Made by a program: the position numbers and the translations under genes
From: Klebsormidium nitens
Lineage: Eukaryota; Streptophyta; Klebsormidiophyceae; Klebsormidiales; Klebsormidiaceae
Direction: 5' to 3'
NCBI GenBank assembly: GCA_000708835.1
Contig: DF236992.1
Span: forward strand, 142,513-206,512
DNA length: 64,000 bases
In this document: positions 43,301 to 54,100 of the stretch, piece by piece
Position numbering within the stretch: the first letter of the stretch is position 1
Layout: each line of letters begins with the position of its first letter
Notes under the pieces: generated by a model
Told to the model about the DNA's origin: nothing
Seen by the model: only the letters and a program-made list of their open reading frames with translations
Database searches by the model: none

Positions 43301-46300
43301 CTTCACAACCGAGGACTCCATGCTCGGCCCGGGGCAAACTCCCGGGGGGTCCAGCAGCTCGTACCGGGTGCACATTCACGAGGGGGGCGGGCCCCCCGGG
43401 CGCGCCAACCGGGCGGTCGGGGGATCCCCCCAGCGGACGCTGAGCTACTGGTGCTTCGACCCGGGGACGTGCTTCCGGGAGTTTGCGCGACTGGGCGTGC
43501 GCAGCGTGGTGGTGACGAGCGGAACGCTCGCGCCGCTCGAGAGCTTTGCGCACGAGCTCAAGCTGCCGTTCCAGGTGCGGACTTCGTTTCTGAATTCAGA
43601 GGGGCTCCAATGCTGTCACGTAACAAATTTCATAAGACGCGAAGTCTCGTTGGGCGGGTGACTTTCTAGTAAGGCAAGCTTCGAACTGAAGCTTTGCGGA
43701 AAGGAGAAGCGAATTGGACGGAGGGTCCGTATTTGCCGGCAAGATAGGACCGTCCCAGAGCAGATGCTTTCTCGTGGATGGGGTCGGAACAAAAAATCGG
43801 CATTCCGCTTACCACCCGATCGAGCGATAAGCGGAGAGCTGTGCCAACTAGCTTGCCAACCTGAGAGTATTAAAGAGCTCTTCATAAAGGATTAGCGACG
43901 TATATAGTAACTTTTCCGGCATCCCAGACCCTCAACTCTCTTCTCTCTAGGTGGGTCTTAGTCGAGCTTGAACTTTTGTGCTCCTGACGCGTCAAAGAAG
44001 TCAAAGCAGTGTTTGTCTCCGAATCCCTGGCCGCGTCCATCCATCCTATAGTTCCAAAGCTCGATATGATTATTGTTATGTTAGGGTCGGAACAGGGAGT
44101 GAGACTGCAACGCCTAACCTCCTGTTCTCCTCCCGGCAGGTCCGGTTGGAGAACCCCCACGTGATTCAACCGACCTTATGTTCACTAATCTTCACGGACC
44201 TCCGGCTAAAAACACAGCCGAAAACAAATCATGCATTCTGAGCAACCCATCTCAGTCGCCTAGGGCAGGCCTCTCCAGACCGTAAACCCTGGACCCAATC
44301 TCAAAAGCCTGAAGTTGTTTCTCTCCGTGTAGATCCGGTTGGAGAATCCCCACGTGATCCAGCCCCGGCAGGTGTGGGCGGGGGTCGTCCCCGTGGGGCC
44401 GTCGGGGAAGGCGCTCAACTCGTCGTACCGCACGCGCGACTCGCCCGAGTACAAGTCGGAGCTGGGGAACGCCATTGGTGAGGGGTGGAGTTCTGTAGAA
44501 TCTGCCAAACCCGATCGCAGAGATTCAAACAACGAATTGCAAATCTCTTACGCAGGGGTCATAGCACAAACAGAGCGTTTTGGTTTACTTGTTCAAAGTG
44601 TGCGATGGCAAGGTTACTGTTACGGACTTGAAACGCGTTTGTAAGACCCCGCTCTTGACAGCCGGTGGCAACTCCGGACCCGTTCAAAGCCGCTTCCTGG
44701 CAGTGACATCTCAGCGCAGTGTATTGGGGCTCACCGTCTTCCTTATAGTCGACGCATCAAAGCAGTCCTGTCTCTTCACAATGACGCCACTTTTCATCTT
44801 GAAGTCTGCGGTCAGTGTGTCCTGAGGGCTCGTTATGTGACCATCCATTGGTCAAGTCTAATCTGAACGAGGATTAACTTGACCTGCAGTCAGCTTTAGA
44901 GTCAACTTTGCATTCCATCCCCTTTCAGAAGCCTAACCGGGCTCTTAACCCGTCTTTTTCGCAGTCAACTTTGCGCGCATCGTCCCGAACGGCCTGCTCG
45001 TCTTCTTCCCGTCGTACCACCTGCTGACGTCATGCCTCGAGTTCTGGCAGACGCCCGCGCCCGGCGCGGCCACCACCATCTGGGAGCGCATCACGCGCCA
45101 CAAGCAGCCCGTCGTCGAGCCGCGGGAGGCTGCGCTCTTTAACCAGGTCGGTTAAGATGGACCCGTCAACCAACCCAGTTTTGCTGCCTCTTAGCCTTTT
45201 GCTTTACTCACCACAAGCAGCCCGTCGTGAAGCCGCGCGAGGCCGCGCTTTTCAACCAGGTGGGTCAAGATTGACCCGTTAGCTGACTCAGGTGTGCAGC
45301 CTTTTAGTCTTTTGTATTATGCGCCACAAGCAGCCAGTCGCAGAGCCGCGCGACGCCGCGCTCTCTGATAAGGTGGTCAAAGTCGACTCGTTATGCAACC
45401 CAACTTCTTCAGCCTTTCAGCATTTCCTTCAAGATAGATCGCAGAACGAAGCGCGCTCGACCTGGCGCAAGGCCACTGGAAGAAGCCAGGTATCTGATCT
45501 CGAAGCTTGACTATACCTCTGAGTTCAGATTGGTTGGAGTTCAGCTCCGCGAGTCCGCTCCTCAGCCAGGCCAGCTGTATACGGTTCCTTACTGGGCCTG
45601 ATCCGTCAATCTTGTTCCGTGATCATTTGTCCTCAAACTGCGCGGTGTTGGCTCTAACAACGGTACTTTTCAAACGAGATCTTCAGAGAAGGCCAGATAG
45701 GTGCCCCTTCAACAACGGAATCTCAGCTCCATTGACCCTTGGGATCTCCTGCGGGTCTACACCAAAACAAGGCAGCCGCCACAGAAGTATAACCAACCGC
45801 TTTCGAAAGGCCTTCGAGGCTCCCCGAACAGTCTCCTAACTTCGTGGCGGCCTATCCACGCACTCGTCCCGCATTGATCAGTCGCCGCGCCTCGTGATTC
45901 TCCCGCTTTGCAAGCAGGATTGGACTCATTTCTGATGGAATCGCTTGTTCCCCGCAGGCGAACGAGGATTTCTACGCGAAGCTGGAAGACAGCGCGGCCT
46001 CGGGGGCCGTGTTCTTTGCGGTGTGCCGGGGCAAGGTCAGCGAGGGGCTCGACTTCGCGGACAAGGCGGGGCGCGCCGTTATCATCACCGGGATGCCATA
46101 CGCTATGAAGCTGGACCCCAAGGTGGGCCTAGGTATTAGAAGCTCGATGTTCCTTGATCTTCGGATACCTGTGTCTTCCGAGGCTTTCGGATTCGGGCTT
46201 CAAAGCATTGCGGTATAGTGACCATTGCGGGGATGCCGTAAGCCATGGACTGGAAAGCTTGTCTGGATGGGCAGAGTGCTTGTCGTGAGCCCGCATCTGC

Positions 46301-49300
46301 TTGATCCGGTATCGTTGAGGCGCGCTGGAGGATGAGCCTCCAGAAGCATTTGTCCTGTCCCTGCTTTCAGAACACTGTTACAGCAAAGTCGTACGTTCCC
46401 TGCTGATCGTGTCTGGCAAGAGCAGTTTTTTGACGGTCACAAGTGGTAGTACTGCCGGACTGCTCTCCAACTAGCTTTCCTCACAGCTCCATCCGTCCTT
46501 TTTAGCTCAAATCCGATTCCGTTCCGCTCTATCTTTCTGCAGATCCGGCTGAAGATGGAGTTTCTGGATGACAACGCGCGCGCGCCCGGGGCGGCCTCCT
46601 CCGGGCAAAAGGCCCTGTCAGGCGACCAGTGGTACGTGCAGCTGGCCACCCGGGCGGTGAACCAGGCGGTCGGGAGAGTCATCCGCCACCGGAACGACTA
46701 CGGGGCCATCATTCTGTGTGACGAAAGGTGAGCCTTGTTTCAGTGTTTCAGTCGGATATGCAAAGGGAAGAGATCTGCTTCCTGTCTTGATCTTCGGAAG
46801 AGGTTGTTTGTATTGTTGCGATAACTTCACTCGCTTTGATTCCGAGCACGAGCAACTCCATTCCGTAATGTGTCCGTCCCTCCGCTTTAACTATTGTAGC
46901 AGATTTCAGAAAAAGAGGGCATTTTTGGCGCTCCGACTCTGCAAAAGAGAGCCAGATTACAAAAGCACGGCATCAAAACCTCTCGCAAAGCCTCCGTCTC
47001 CTGGTTTGTCTAGTTGTCTCGCTCACACGGCCGCTCGCCTCTCCGCAGGTTCGGCCAAAACAACATGCAAAACCAGCTGTCTCTTTGGCTGCGCCCTTAC
47101 CTGCGCCGCCACTCCAAGTTCGGCGAGGCCCTGTTCACGCTCACCCAGTTCTTCCGCGACCAGGCCGCGACTGCCGTCCCCGTGGCGCCCAGAGCGGAAA
47201 CGGGGCCTTCTTTCGGCGGCGCAAAAAAACGGCTCCGGTCGGAGGAAGAGGGGTTGGAGGTGGGACTGGAAGAAGGGGCGAATGGGCGGAGGGCCCGCCC
47301 TCACATCGAAATGAGCTTTGAAGAGTTGGCGGGGAATGCGGGGTTCACCAACGGAGGCGTGCCGGGGAGGTGGGCAGTACACCCGTTGGTCTCTTTGACC
47401 TTGAGACCTTGGTTCCTTTGACACGAGTTGATGCACAAGGCTCGATGTTGTTCGGGGCTTCGGTGGCCCATCCTGTCTTTCAGTCTGCTTTTTTGGATCG
47501 ACGGTTCGGCTTCTCGCGGATCGTTGCAGTCAGTTGCACGCTAACGGTTTCTCGCGGTGCAGCTTTAGTCTGTTGGTGTGGTCGAGCATTCCGTGTCGCT
47601 GGTCGCAATGAGAGGAAAGCATCGCTTGTGCGCTTCTCGATCCCTCTAGCTTTTCCTGTTGGAAGAGAGCCAGCCACAGCGGGAGACCATCCGAACGTTC
47701 GTGCCTGCCTTGTTCACCCCGCAATCAATGGTCTTGGGCCTTGGGAGTCGCTTGAAAGTAACCAGAACGGAACCGCTCAGAGAGCGTATTCTGGTGTTGA
47801 GCGATTCAAAGTCGATCCTGAATTACGGTAGTAGTAGTAAGCATGTGTGATGGTATTAACGAAGAGGAATCTCGTAAATAACCAGAACTGAGAATTTAAG
47901 CTCTGATTGACCTGCTAAACCCAATCGACCCTAATCCTTCTACTAATGCCACCCATTCCCGACGAGTTTCTTATCACTGACGGACCTTGTCCTGATCAGG
48001 GTTCGCTTCATGTATCTTCGCAGCCCCTCAGCCCCCGACTCTTCTTCCCGTCCCGGGGGCATCCTGGCGATCCTGGCGGCCAACAAGCCCGACCAACCGG
48101 GGGGCAGCTACCGGGCACTCAAGGAGCAGAAGAAGGGCAGCCTGTCGGCGCTGCTCGCGGCCAACCGGGCGCAGGCTGAGGTGCAGATCCCGCTTCCGGC
48201 TGGCGTCATGCTGAGCGAAGCAACCATCACTGCGGCCAACGCTGCGATCGGGAGCATGGCGGGGATTGTTAGAGCCGATAAGCGTGAGGGTGTGCGGGGT
48301 GTGAGTGGGGGTGCGAGTGCGGAGAAAGGGACTGATCTGGTGGTTGGAAGCGGGTCGGAAAAAGAGATTGGGTTAGTCGAGGCAAGTGGGTCGAAGGAGG
48401 AAAGGATAAGTAGCAGGAATCAGGGAGAAGCGAGAGGAGACGAGTTGAGAGACGGTGGACTGGGGCAGAGCGGTTCAGGAAGGAAGTCCGTTGCGTTGGA
48501 TCCGTCTTTAGGGACGACCGGAAGGCACGAATCTGGAAACACCGGCTCAATGCCAAGTTCTACAGCGGCGGAAAAGGAGCGCTCCGGGGTAGGGCGGAAC
48601 GCAAGCGGAAGGAGCGACCGGAACTATCAGTCGGGCGACAAAAGCCGAGGGGAGGAAGTGGCCGGGGGAGGCAACCGGGGCGGAGAGGCTGGAACGTCGC
48701 AAGGGGCGGAGCTTACGACAGCGCAGGATGCGCACACTAAGGAGATGAAGAAGCGGGCCAACGCCATGGAGTTCCTGAAGCAGGTGGGTATTCTCGCGGA
48801 GACCCGCTTCTAATGATGAGAGCGTGTGAGGGTTCTTGAAAACGTTTCTGGTCGTTTCAAATCTAATCCAGGGCGGTTTTCTGGTCGGGAGGATCTTTTT
48901 TTACTTAGCGATGCATTCCGGCGGAGATTCGTGTCTTTCATTTAGTAGGCGAATCTGAGAAAGGCTTTCCAGTCAACATTTCTCCAGCGAGTGCACCGCT
49001 TGACACGAGAACTGAAGTTCATCGCCAATGACGAGTGGCAGTTGCAAATGCTTTGTTGAAACCATCAGGCACTCTGATTTGCAACTTCGGTTGGTTTCGC
49101 AACCTACTCCGCCAGCTGCTCGACCCCGACACGTATTTCAAAAGCCATTACGGTTTAAAGCAGGACACCGGACCTTTCTTCTCCTTACAGGTCAAGTCCG
49201 AGTTGGACGCGGCTGACTTCGAAAGATTCCGAACCCTCCTAACGGACTTCAAAAAGGGTTCCACGTCAACCGAAACTTTACTCGACGGCGTGGTTCCCCT

Positions 49301-49838
49301 CTTTGCGGCCAAGCATCGGTGGAAGCTCCTTGCCGGTTTCGCGACCATTGTCAAGCCCGCCGACCGGCCCCTTCTTCAGCGGAAGATCGACGCCGAGAAG
49401 CGAAGGCGGGGGATGAGCGATGGAGCCCAAACGCCCGGGCCGTCCCAAAATGGGCCGAGGAGTCATAGTACGCAGCAGCGGTCGACAGGTGGCGGCGCGT
49501 CGTTTGGGCGATCGCAAGGTAACGAGTCACCGGCGGAAGGTGCATTCCAGCGCCCAACCGACGGATACTCGGCGCCCGGGCAGAGGGTGACGTCTTCGGC
49601 AGGTGGGAAAGCGCTCGCAAAGAGCGAGCCACGGAATAGTGTAGATAATGCAGCGGAGGTACAAATAGGGCGAAAGTGCGCCAGCTGTCAGAAGCGGCCC
49701 CCCGAGAAAGCTTTCAAAGCGGCGTGCGGCCACATTTGCTGCTACGCGTGTTGGCTGCGGATCGTGGAGAGAACCAAGATGTGTCCGACTTGTGGGGGCC
49801 GTGTGCACAAGGCGGCACTCGAAAAGCTGTACTTCTGA
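37355..49838 (+). CDS. RTEL1: RTEL1-type DEAH iron-sulfur helicase with harmonin-like domain and C-terminal RING
   Basis: Regulator of telomere elongation helicase: a 5'-3' DNA helicase that dismantles D-loops, T-loops and G-quadruplexes. Fifteen exons: 37355-37456, 37822-37944, 38228-38430, 38901-39006, 39663-39932, 41111-41276, 42343-42494, 43197-43574, 44333-44477, 44965-45146, 45958-46122, 46543-46727, 47049-47369, 48024-48783 and 49191-49838. They join in phase to 1301 aa. Walker A is S-P-T-G-T-G-K-T with Lys48. The four Fe-S cysteines are residues 156, 173, 182 and 218. The DEAH box (F-D-E-A-H-N) lies at about 262-267; motif VI is [10 protein letters not shown]. Exon 14 encodes a long low-complexity insert. 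Exons 14/15 start the harmonin-like domain (F-L-K-Q-V-K-S-E-L). The last about 52 residues form a RING (C-x2-C ... C-G-H-I-C-C-x2-C ... C-P-x-C). Introns carry many decoy exon-edge copies. Confidence 0.97.
40500..41110 (+). repeat. Four decoy copies of the exon 6 acceptor and exon start in RTEL1 intron 5
   Basis: The end of intron 5 and the first about 45 nt of exon 6 are repeated in tandem. Exon-like starts fall at 40533, 40680, 40814 and 40950, before the true start at 41111 (spacings 147, 134, 136 and 161 bp). Each copy reads gagggca(t/c)ctg.gcggac.cggc.tc and is preceded by cgcgtccgctttgt-type intron sequence. Copies 2-4 keep a usable pyrimidine tract and CAG or CAGG; copy 1 has lost the AG. 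Copies 2 and 3 meet an in-frame stop (taa) about 45 nt in. Confidence 0.93.
41277..41590 (+). repeat. Duplicated segment just inside RTEL1 intron 6
   Basis: Two copies about 143 bp apart share gagtcgctt, ttggcgctagcgaagtcca/gggcgttagcgaagtcca and tctcaagaca. The gtgagtcgctc at the true exon 6 donor (41277) is echoed at about 41325 and 41496, suggesting that the repeat unit included the 5' splice site. Confidence 0.65.
41895..42342 (+). repeat. Array of decayed exon 7 start copies in RTEL1 intron 6
   Basis: Before the true exon 7 (starts 42343, cagacctgctgttgaagct) there are about five degenerate copies at roughly 85-95 bp spacing: 41904 (cagacctcctgctga), about 41989, 42086 (cagacctgctgctgaagct), about 42172 (gctgaagctggaggacagg) and about 42265. 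Several also repeat the downstream words gtctttc and cttttccgg. The 42086 copy keeps an intact CAG acceptor. Confidence 0.8.
42495..42850 (+). repeat. Decoy copies of the exon 7 end and donor in RTEL1 intron 7
   Basis: The last about 45 nt of exon 7 plus its GT donor (junction 42494/42495) recur. The copy ending at 42628 is almost perfect (atggacaccatcgacgag then gtgcgc). A degenerate copy ends at about 42740 (acaaggtgcgc) and another at about 42844 (acacggcgggctcgctcat...). Spacings are about 134, 112 and 104 bp. Confidence 0.85.
43001..43040 (+). repeat. Decoy copy of the exon 8 acceptor and start
   Basis: ctcag followed by cgacggccctcttggctg, exon-like start at 43010, mirrors the true exon 8 at 43197 (ctcag then gcgacggccctcctggcc), 187 bp upstream. 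The copy degenerates after about 25 nt. Confidence 0.8.
44130..44180 (+). repeat. Decoy copy of the exon 9 acceptor and start
   Basis: ggcag followed by gtccggttggagaacccc at 44140 mirrors the true exon 9 start at 44333 (gtag then atccggttggagaatccc). The copy keeps about 33 nt including ccacgtgatt and then diverges. It has a strong CAG acceptor and could be used as an alternative 3' splice site. Confidence 0.85.
45147..45400 (+). repeat. Two extra copies of the exon 10 end and donor in RTEL1 intron 10
   Basis: The true exon 10 ends at 45146. Copies of its last about 55 nt with donor end at 45259 and 45372, both exactly 113 bp after the previous one. All share ccacaagcagcc, gagccgcg, gcgct and an aag or cag before gt. 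The flanking intron words (gacccgt, actcgtt and caacc) are copied too, so the unit spans the exon-intron junction. Confidence 0.92.
46215..46265 (+). repeat. Degenerate copy of the exon 11 end in RTEL1 intron 11
   Basis: gtgaccattgcggggatgcc then gtaagccatggactgg resembles the end of exon 11 (gttatcatcaccgggatgcc then atacgctatgaagctgg, up to 46122). It begins about 140 bp downstream of its parent. Confidence 0.65.
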
Positions 49839-51108
49839 GTTGGCAACATTGCACGTGCATTAACAGATCAATTAGGAGTTGAACACGATCGCTTGAGTTG
49901 TTCAGACGTTCCCCTCCAATAGAGAAGCATCGGAAGTCACTGCCGCTAGCTCTGCTTCAACAATCTTGAACCGTAGACACGCAGTATGGGTTGTCTGAAT
50001 TGACCGGACTCTTCTTCAAGCGATTCAGTGTCGCTTGTCATTGAATGGCCGCCCAAACATGGCGTCTTTTGTATGAGAAGGCAACTAAAGTGCCGCACCT
50101 TGTTCCAATGGGAGAAACACGACGTTGACGAGGAATGCTTATTGTCTTCTAAAGCGCTCGGTAGTGTCACATCGAGATATGCATGCGTTGCATGAATGCA
50201 TGTAGGTATCAATATGCAAAAGTGATCAACTCTGCTAGAGCTGTTTCTGAGAGTGACAATCTAGACGACTAGTATATTTTACTACGAAATGGTCACACGC
50301 CGGGACCTGCCTTCTTATATCTGTTGTGGTTAAACCAGCTATACTAAGCACAGTTGTAAATTTAGTTCGATCCGCCTGGCATGCATTGAAATTGAGTGTC
50401 AAATTGGTACGTACAAGGTCGATAGAGAATCTATGTACGTTCATGAGGTCTAAGTACAACCGGCCACTATATTCTCCGATCTGCATGCACATCATTGCTG
50501 ATATTGAACGGAACCAGATTGAACTTCCGGCCTTTGTTCATCTTAGAAGCTGAGATCTTCTTCAAGCCAGGCCACATGCGAACGGATACTCATATGTAAT
50601 ATGCACGAGTCAATCTTTGTGTTGCATGGGTTGGATGCGCGGCGGTTCAATCTCAAGCGCGGGACCTTGACTTCACCTACTCAGAAACTTAAGAAAATGA
50701 AAATACCATGTACCAAAAAGGAGGTCTACATACAAAATCTAAGATATCGACATTGAGATCATGTCATACTACTGTACCCAATTCATGCTTGGAACCCGGT
50801 AGTACACAGTTGGCCAACAAATGTAGAATTGGCCCTTAATTTGCTCATGCAGTGTCTTCGCAGACTCATGCTGCAGATGTACTTTTTTTCTCTCAAAGCC
50901 CGGCCGCGTCGGATCTTGCACTAAGTCAACCTCGCGACTCTGTCCAAAGTTGACTTCGCTAATCATAGATTCCCGTACTACGAAGAAAACTTATTTCAAC
51001 GAGCTTCGCAGCTCCCGATTGGCCACACAGAAAGTCCTTGCCCAACATCTGATGCTTCAAGAGCATTTGGACGGCGTCCCGACCATAGCTTATGGCCCCA
51101 CGTGTGCT
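49839..51108. other. Intergenic between convergent genes
   Basis: Follows the RTEL1 stop codon and precedes the last (C-terminal) exon of the minus-strand secreted-protein gene, so it should carry both 3' UTRs. I see no further gene. Confidence 0.5.
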
Positions 51109-54100
51109 CTACCCGCAACGTGGCGTCGCCGTTGGGTTACTGGGGCAGCCGCCCGCGCAACAGACGTAGCGAGCACCGTTCGAAGAGAAGCACTGCGAAA
51201 CAAAAAGAAGGGAAAGAGGGGCGACGTCAAATTATGAGCTTGACCTGTTGTGCCGTGATGAAAGCTTCTTCACGCCTTTGGACAAACTCCAAGAACGTTC
51301 TCAACAAGACGCCCCGTTGAAGACGCCGGCGAGTATTTGACCAACGGGAGGGGCCCTCAAACAGCGAACTAGAGAAGAGAACTTCTAAACCCTTGACCAA
51401 CTTCCAACAGCTGTAACAGGAAGCTTAAGGCGGCTCTCAGTGGCGGCCTAGCATGAAGACTGTCGTCTTTACGCCCAAGGTAGCGTGGCGCTTGTGGAAG
51501 ACAAACAAGGCCGTGCGACCGCTTCCTTTCTGTCCTCTCTCGTAGGGTCTGAAGCCCAGGATTCCTGAAATACGGAGATCCTGCTTCGCGCGCGCACCTG
51601 ATTGGGAAGGGCGGAGGACGCGTCGCAGACACCGCCCACAGGGAAGCCAACGGCGGTGGGTGCCGGGGTGCCGGTGGGAGGAACCGGGGTGGCGGTTGGG
51701 GGGGTCGGGGCACCGGTAGTACTGCCCGGGGTAGGGGTCGGTGCTCCCTCGGTGGGCATCGGAGTATTACCAGTGACCTGATAAGCGGAGACATTAACGT
51801 AAGCGCTCAGTTTGGTCAAACGGGCTGATTTCAATTGTGTGCAAGACGTTCTGGCTCCGGAGAAGAAAAATCGAGTGCGAGTGCCTCTTTGTTGAAGCGA
51901 CCCCGTTGAAGAGAACCCGACGAAGGAAGAAGTTGTTTCGAGTGACTTTTCCAACCAGTCCAAAGTTCAGTCCATTTTCTACTGTCGCAGGTGGAAAGCT
52001 GCGCTGGACGTGGCACTTTCGCCTGCGCTCGTGCTTTTCGATCGACAGATCAGAAATAGTGATAGGCCGTCCAGATTTTAACAACCTCGAATGAATGAAG
52101 AGGGTATGCCTAAAGTACTGACCGCTCTCTTCGGCTCACTTCTCAGTGCATTGTCGAAAATACCAAAGCATCAAGACTGAAGCCAACGAGTTGAGGGAGC
52201 AAGCGCAGCCAAAGTGGATGGAGCAACCGCAACCTAACGAAGCCACAAGAACTGCCCAAAGTAAGCAAACCAAGCCAAAGCTAAGTCTGGAAAGCCGTAA
52301 TGAAGCTACGTACTAGCAACAGGCAATCAGACCGAGCGGACGCACGTGCCGAAGCAATCAGCGCCGCCGCACGGCGCTGCTTATTAGGCGGGAGCACGTT
52401 TTCTTTGCCCAACTGGACCACTGCAATTATGGACACCGGTTATGGCTGGTTGGCAGGAACCTACCTGGGTGATCAGCGCGGCCGCGCGCGCGCCGCTCGC
52501 GGTGGGGGAGAGCACGTTGAGGGAGAACTCGGTCTCAACCGCTCTCTCGGGCGAGCCGGGGAAGTCGAACGGGCCAGTTCCTTGACCCTCAACATTCACC
52601 TGGTGCATAACGGGAACATTTGATCTTAAAGTGGGCGTAGCCTCATGCATGACCACTCCAAAGCAATTCTCGGTGATCGGGGCTCAAAATGGCCAAAATG
52701 CCAATCTGGTCCGTCAAAAAGTGGCAGCTCCGAAGTTTTGTAACCGGACTCCCACTTCGAGCGTCCTGAAGGTCCAGTCCCGTAGCAGAACAAACTCAAT
52801 TTGAGTTGATAGCACTTTGCAGGAAATGAGCGCGAAGGAAAAGCATTTCAGTCTGATCGCAAAGGGAGTAGCTATCCACACTGTTTGAAGCTGCTTCTGG
52901 ACTTCTGCCAGGTTTTGAACCTTTTCGCCTTATTGGGATTTTTTTGCCTTTCAAAATTCAAAGGCAAAAGTCCTTCCTCTTACCTGGCGGAAGAAAGCAA
53001 CAGCCGGGTTGCCAAGCGGGTATTTCAGGGTGGGTGTGCTGCGCAGGGGCCCGCTGATGGTCGCCGTCATGTCATCACGAAGGATCCTGGCCGTCGGATC
53101 GCCGAGCGCTGCTGGAGAGAAGGGGTCTCCTGCAGAGAGAGGACGAAGTGGGGTTTGCGGCTGGGGATCCCGTTAAAACGGGGTTTGGGATCCAGCGTTG
53201 GTTACGTGGTCACTGTAATGAAGACAAAGGTGCGTCAGCACAGGCACTCGGCAGCAAGACGGACGTCAGCAGATTCACAATAGCACGTCACTGGTGTGAA
53301 GCAGTGCACGAAATGGCTGGGGGAGAGACCACTTAGGGAGCTCGAAACCTAGGTCCGTAAAATTGTAATCGCTTCGGACAGTGATGTGACTTTGAATGCG
53401 CTTATGGGTGAATTACAGCCTGTTCCTTGCCACCCAAGAAGGGACCACTGCTTGCTTAAGGCTGCCACGTGTCCCTTTGGCAGCCTTCCACGTCAGCGGA
53501 AGAGGTCGTCACGCTTACCTGGCTTGCTGCCATCGGTCACAGAGAAGGAGTAGTCCCACACGAAGGTGGCCGTTGCGAGGATGCTCTTGAGGTCCTCCTG
53601 CGCACACAACGTGAGGCGTAACGCACGTTATCGACTAAGCAGTCGGCAAACTGTTTGCAAGTTAACCAAGTCTGACTGAAGTAGTGGTTCATGATAAAAC
53701 CTAAATGGCTCCCTTCTGAAAGGACCTTTGGTGAGCAACAAGCGATAGTCTGCCTCAACTGTGTAGAGGAGCGGGGTCTCCGCCCCTGAGAGGGGCCGGG
53801 AAGGGAGAGCGATCATGCTTCTGCCTTCTTACACGACGGCACTTTTACAGGAAGGAGAGGCAGCTATTCGCAAGGAGCAAGGAGCTGCCAGAGTTTCGGG
53901 AATAAAATCGGCGGAAAAGAGGAGGAGGGTTTGAAGAACGAGTTAGATGCTGTCGCTTCGGTCAGGCCAGAAGCATTTGTTCGACGCAACAGGCGTGAGA
54001 GCGCTCTCACCTTTGAAAGACCGGCGTCAGTGAAGCCCTCCTCGTTGGGGCGCGTTCCGAGGAAGAAGTTGTCAACGTCCGTGAAGGTGTCTTCGTCGAA

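Noticed and set aside
43158-43553. 131-codon minus-strand frame opposite RTEL1 exon 8
   Set aside because: GC-rich antisense shadow of a well-supported conserved helicase exon.
49035-49190. Upstream extension of RTEL1 exon 15 in the same frame
   Set aside because: A clear acceptor at 49190 joins in phase 0 to the exon 14 donor and creates the conserved F-L-K-Q-V-K-S-E-L start of the harmonin-like domain. The extension is preceded by a stop and has no conserved content.
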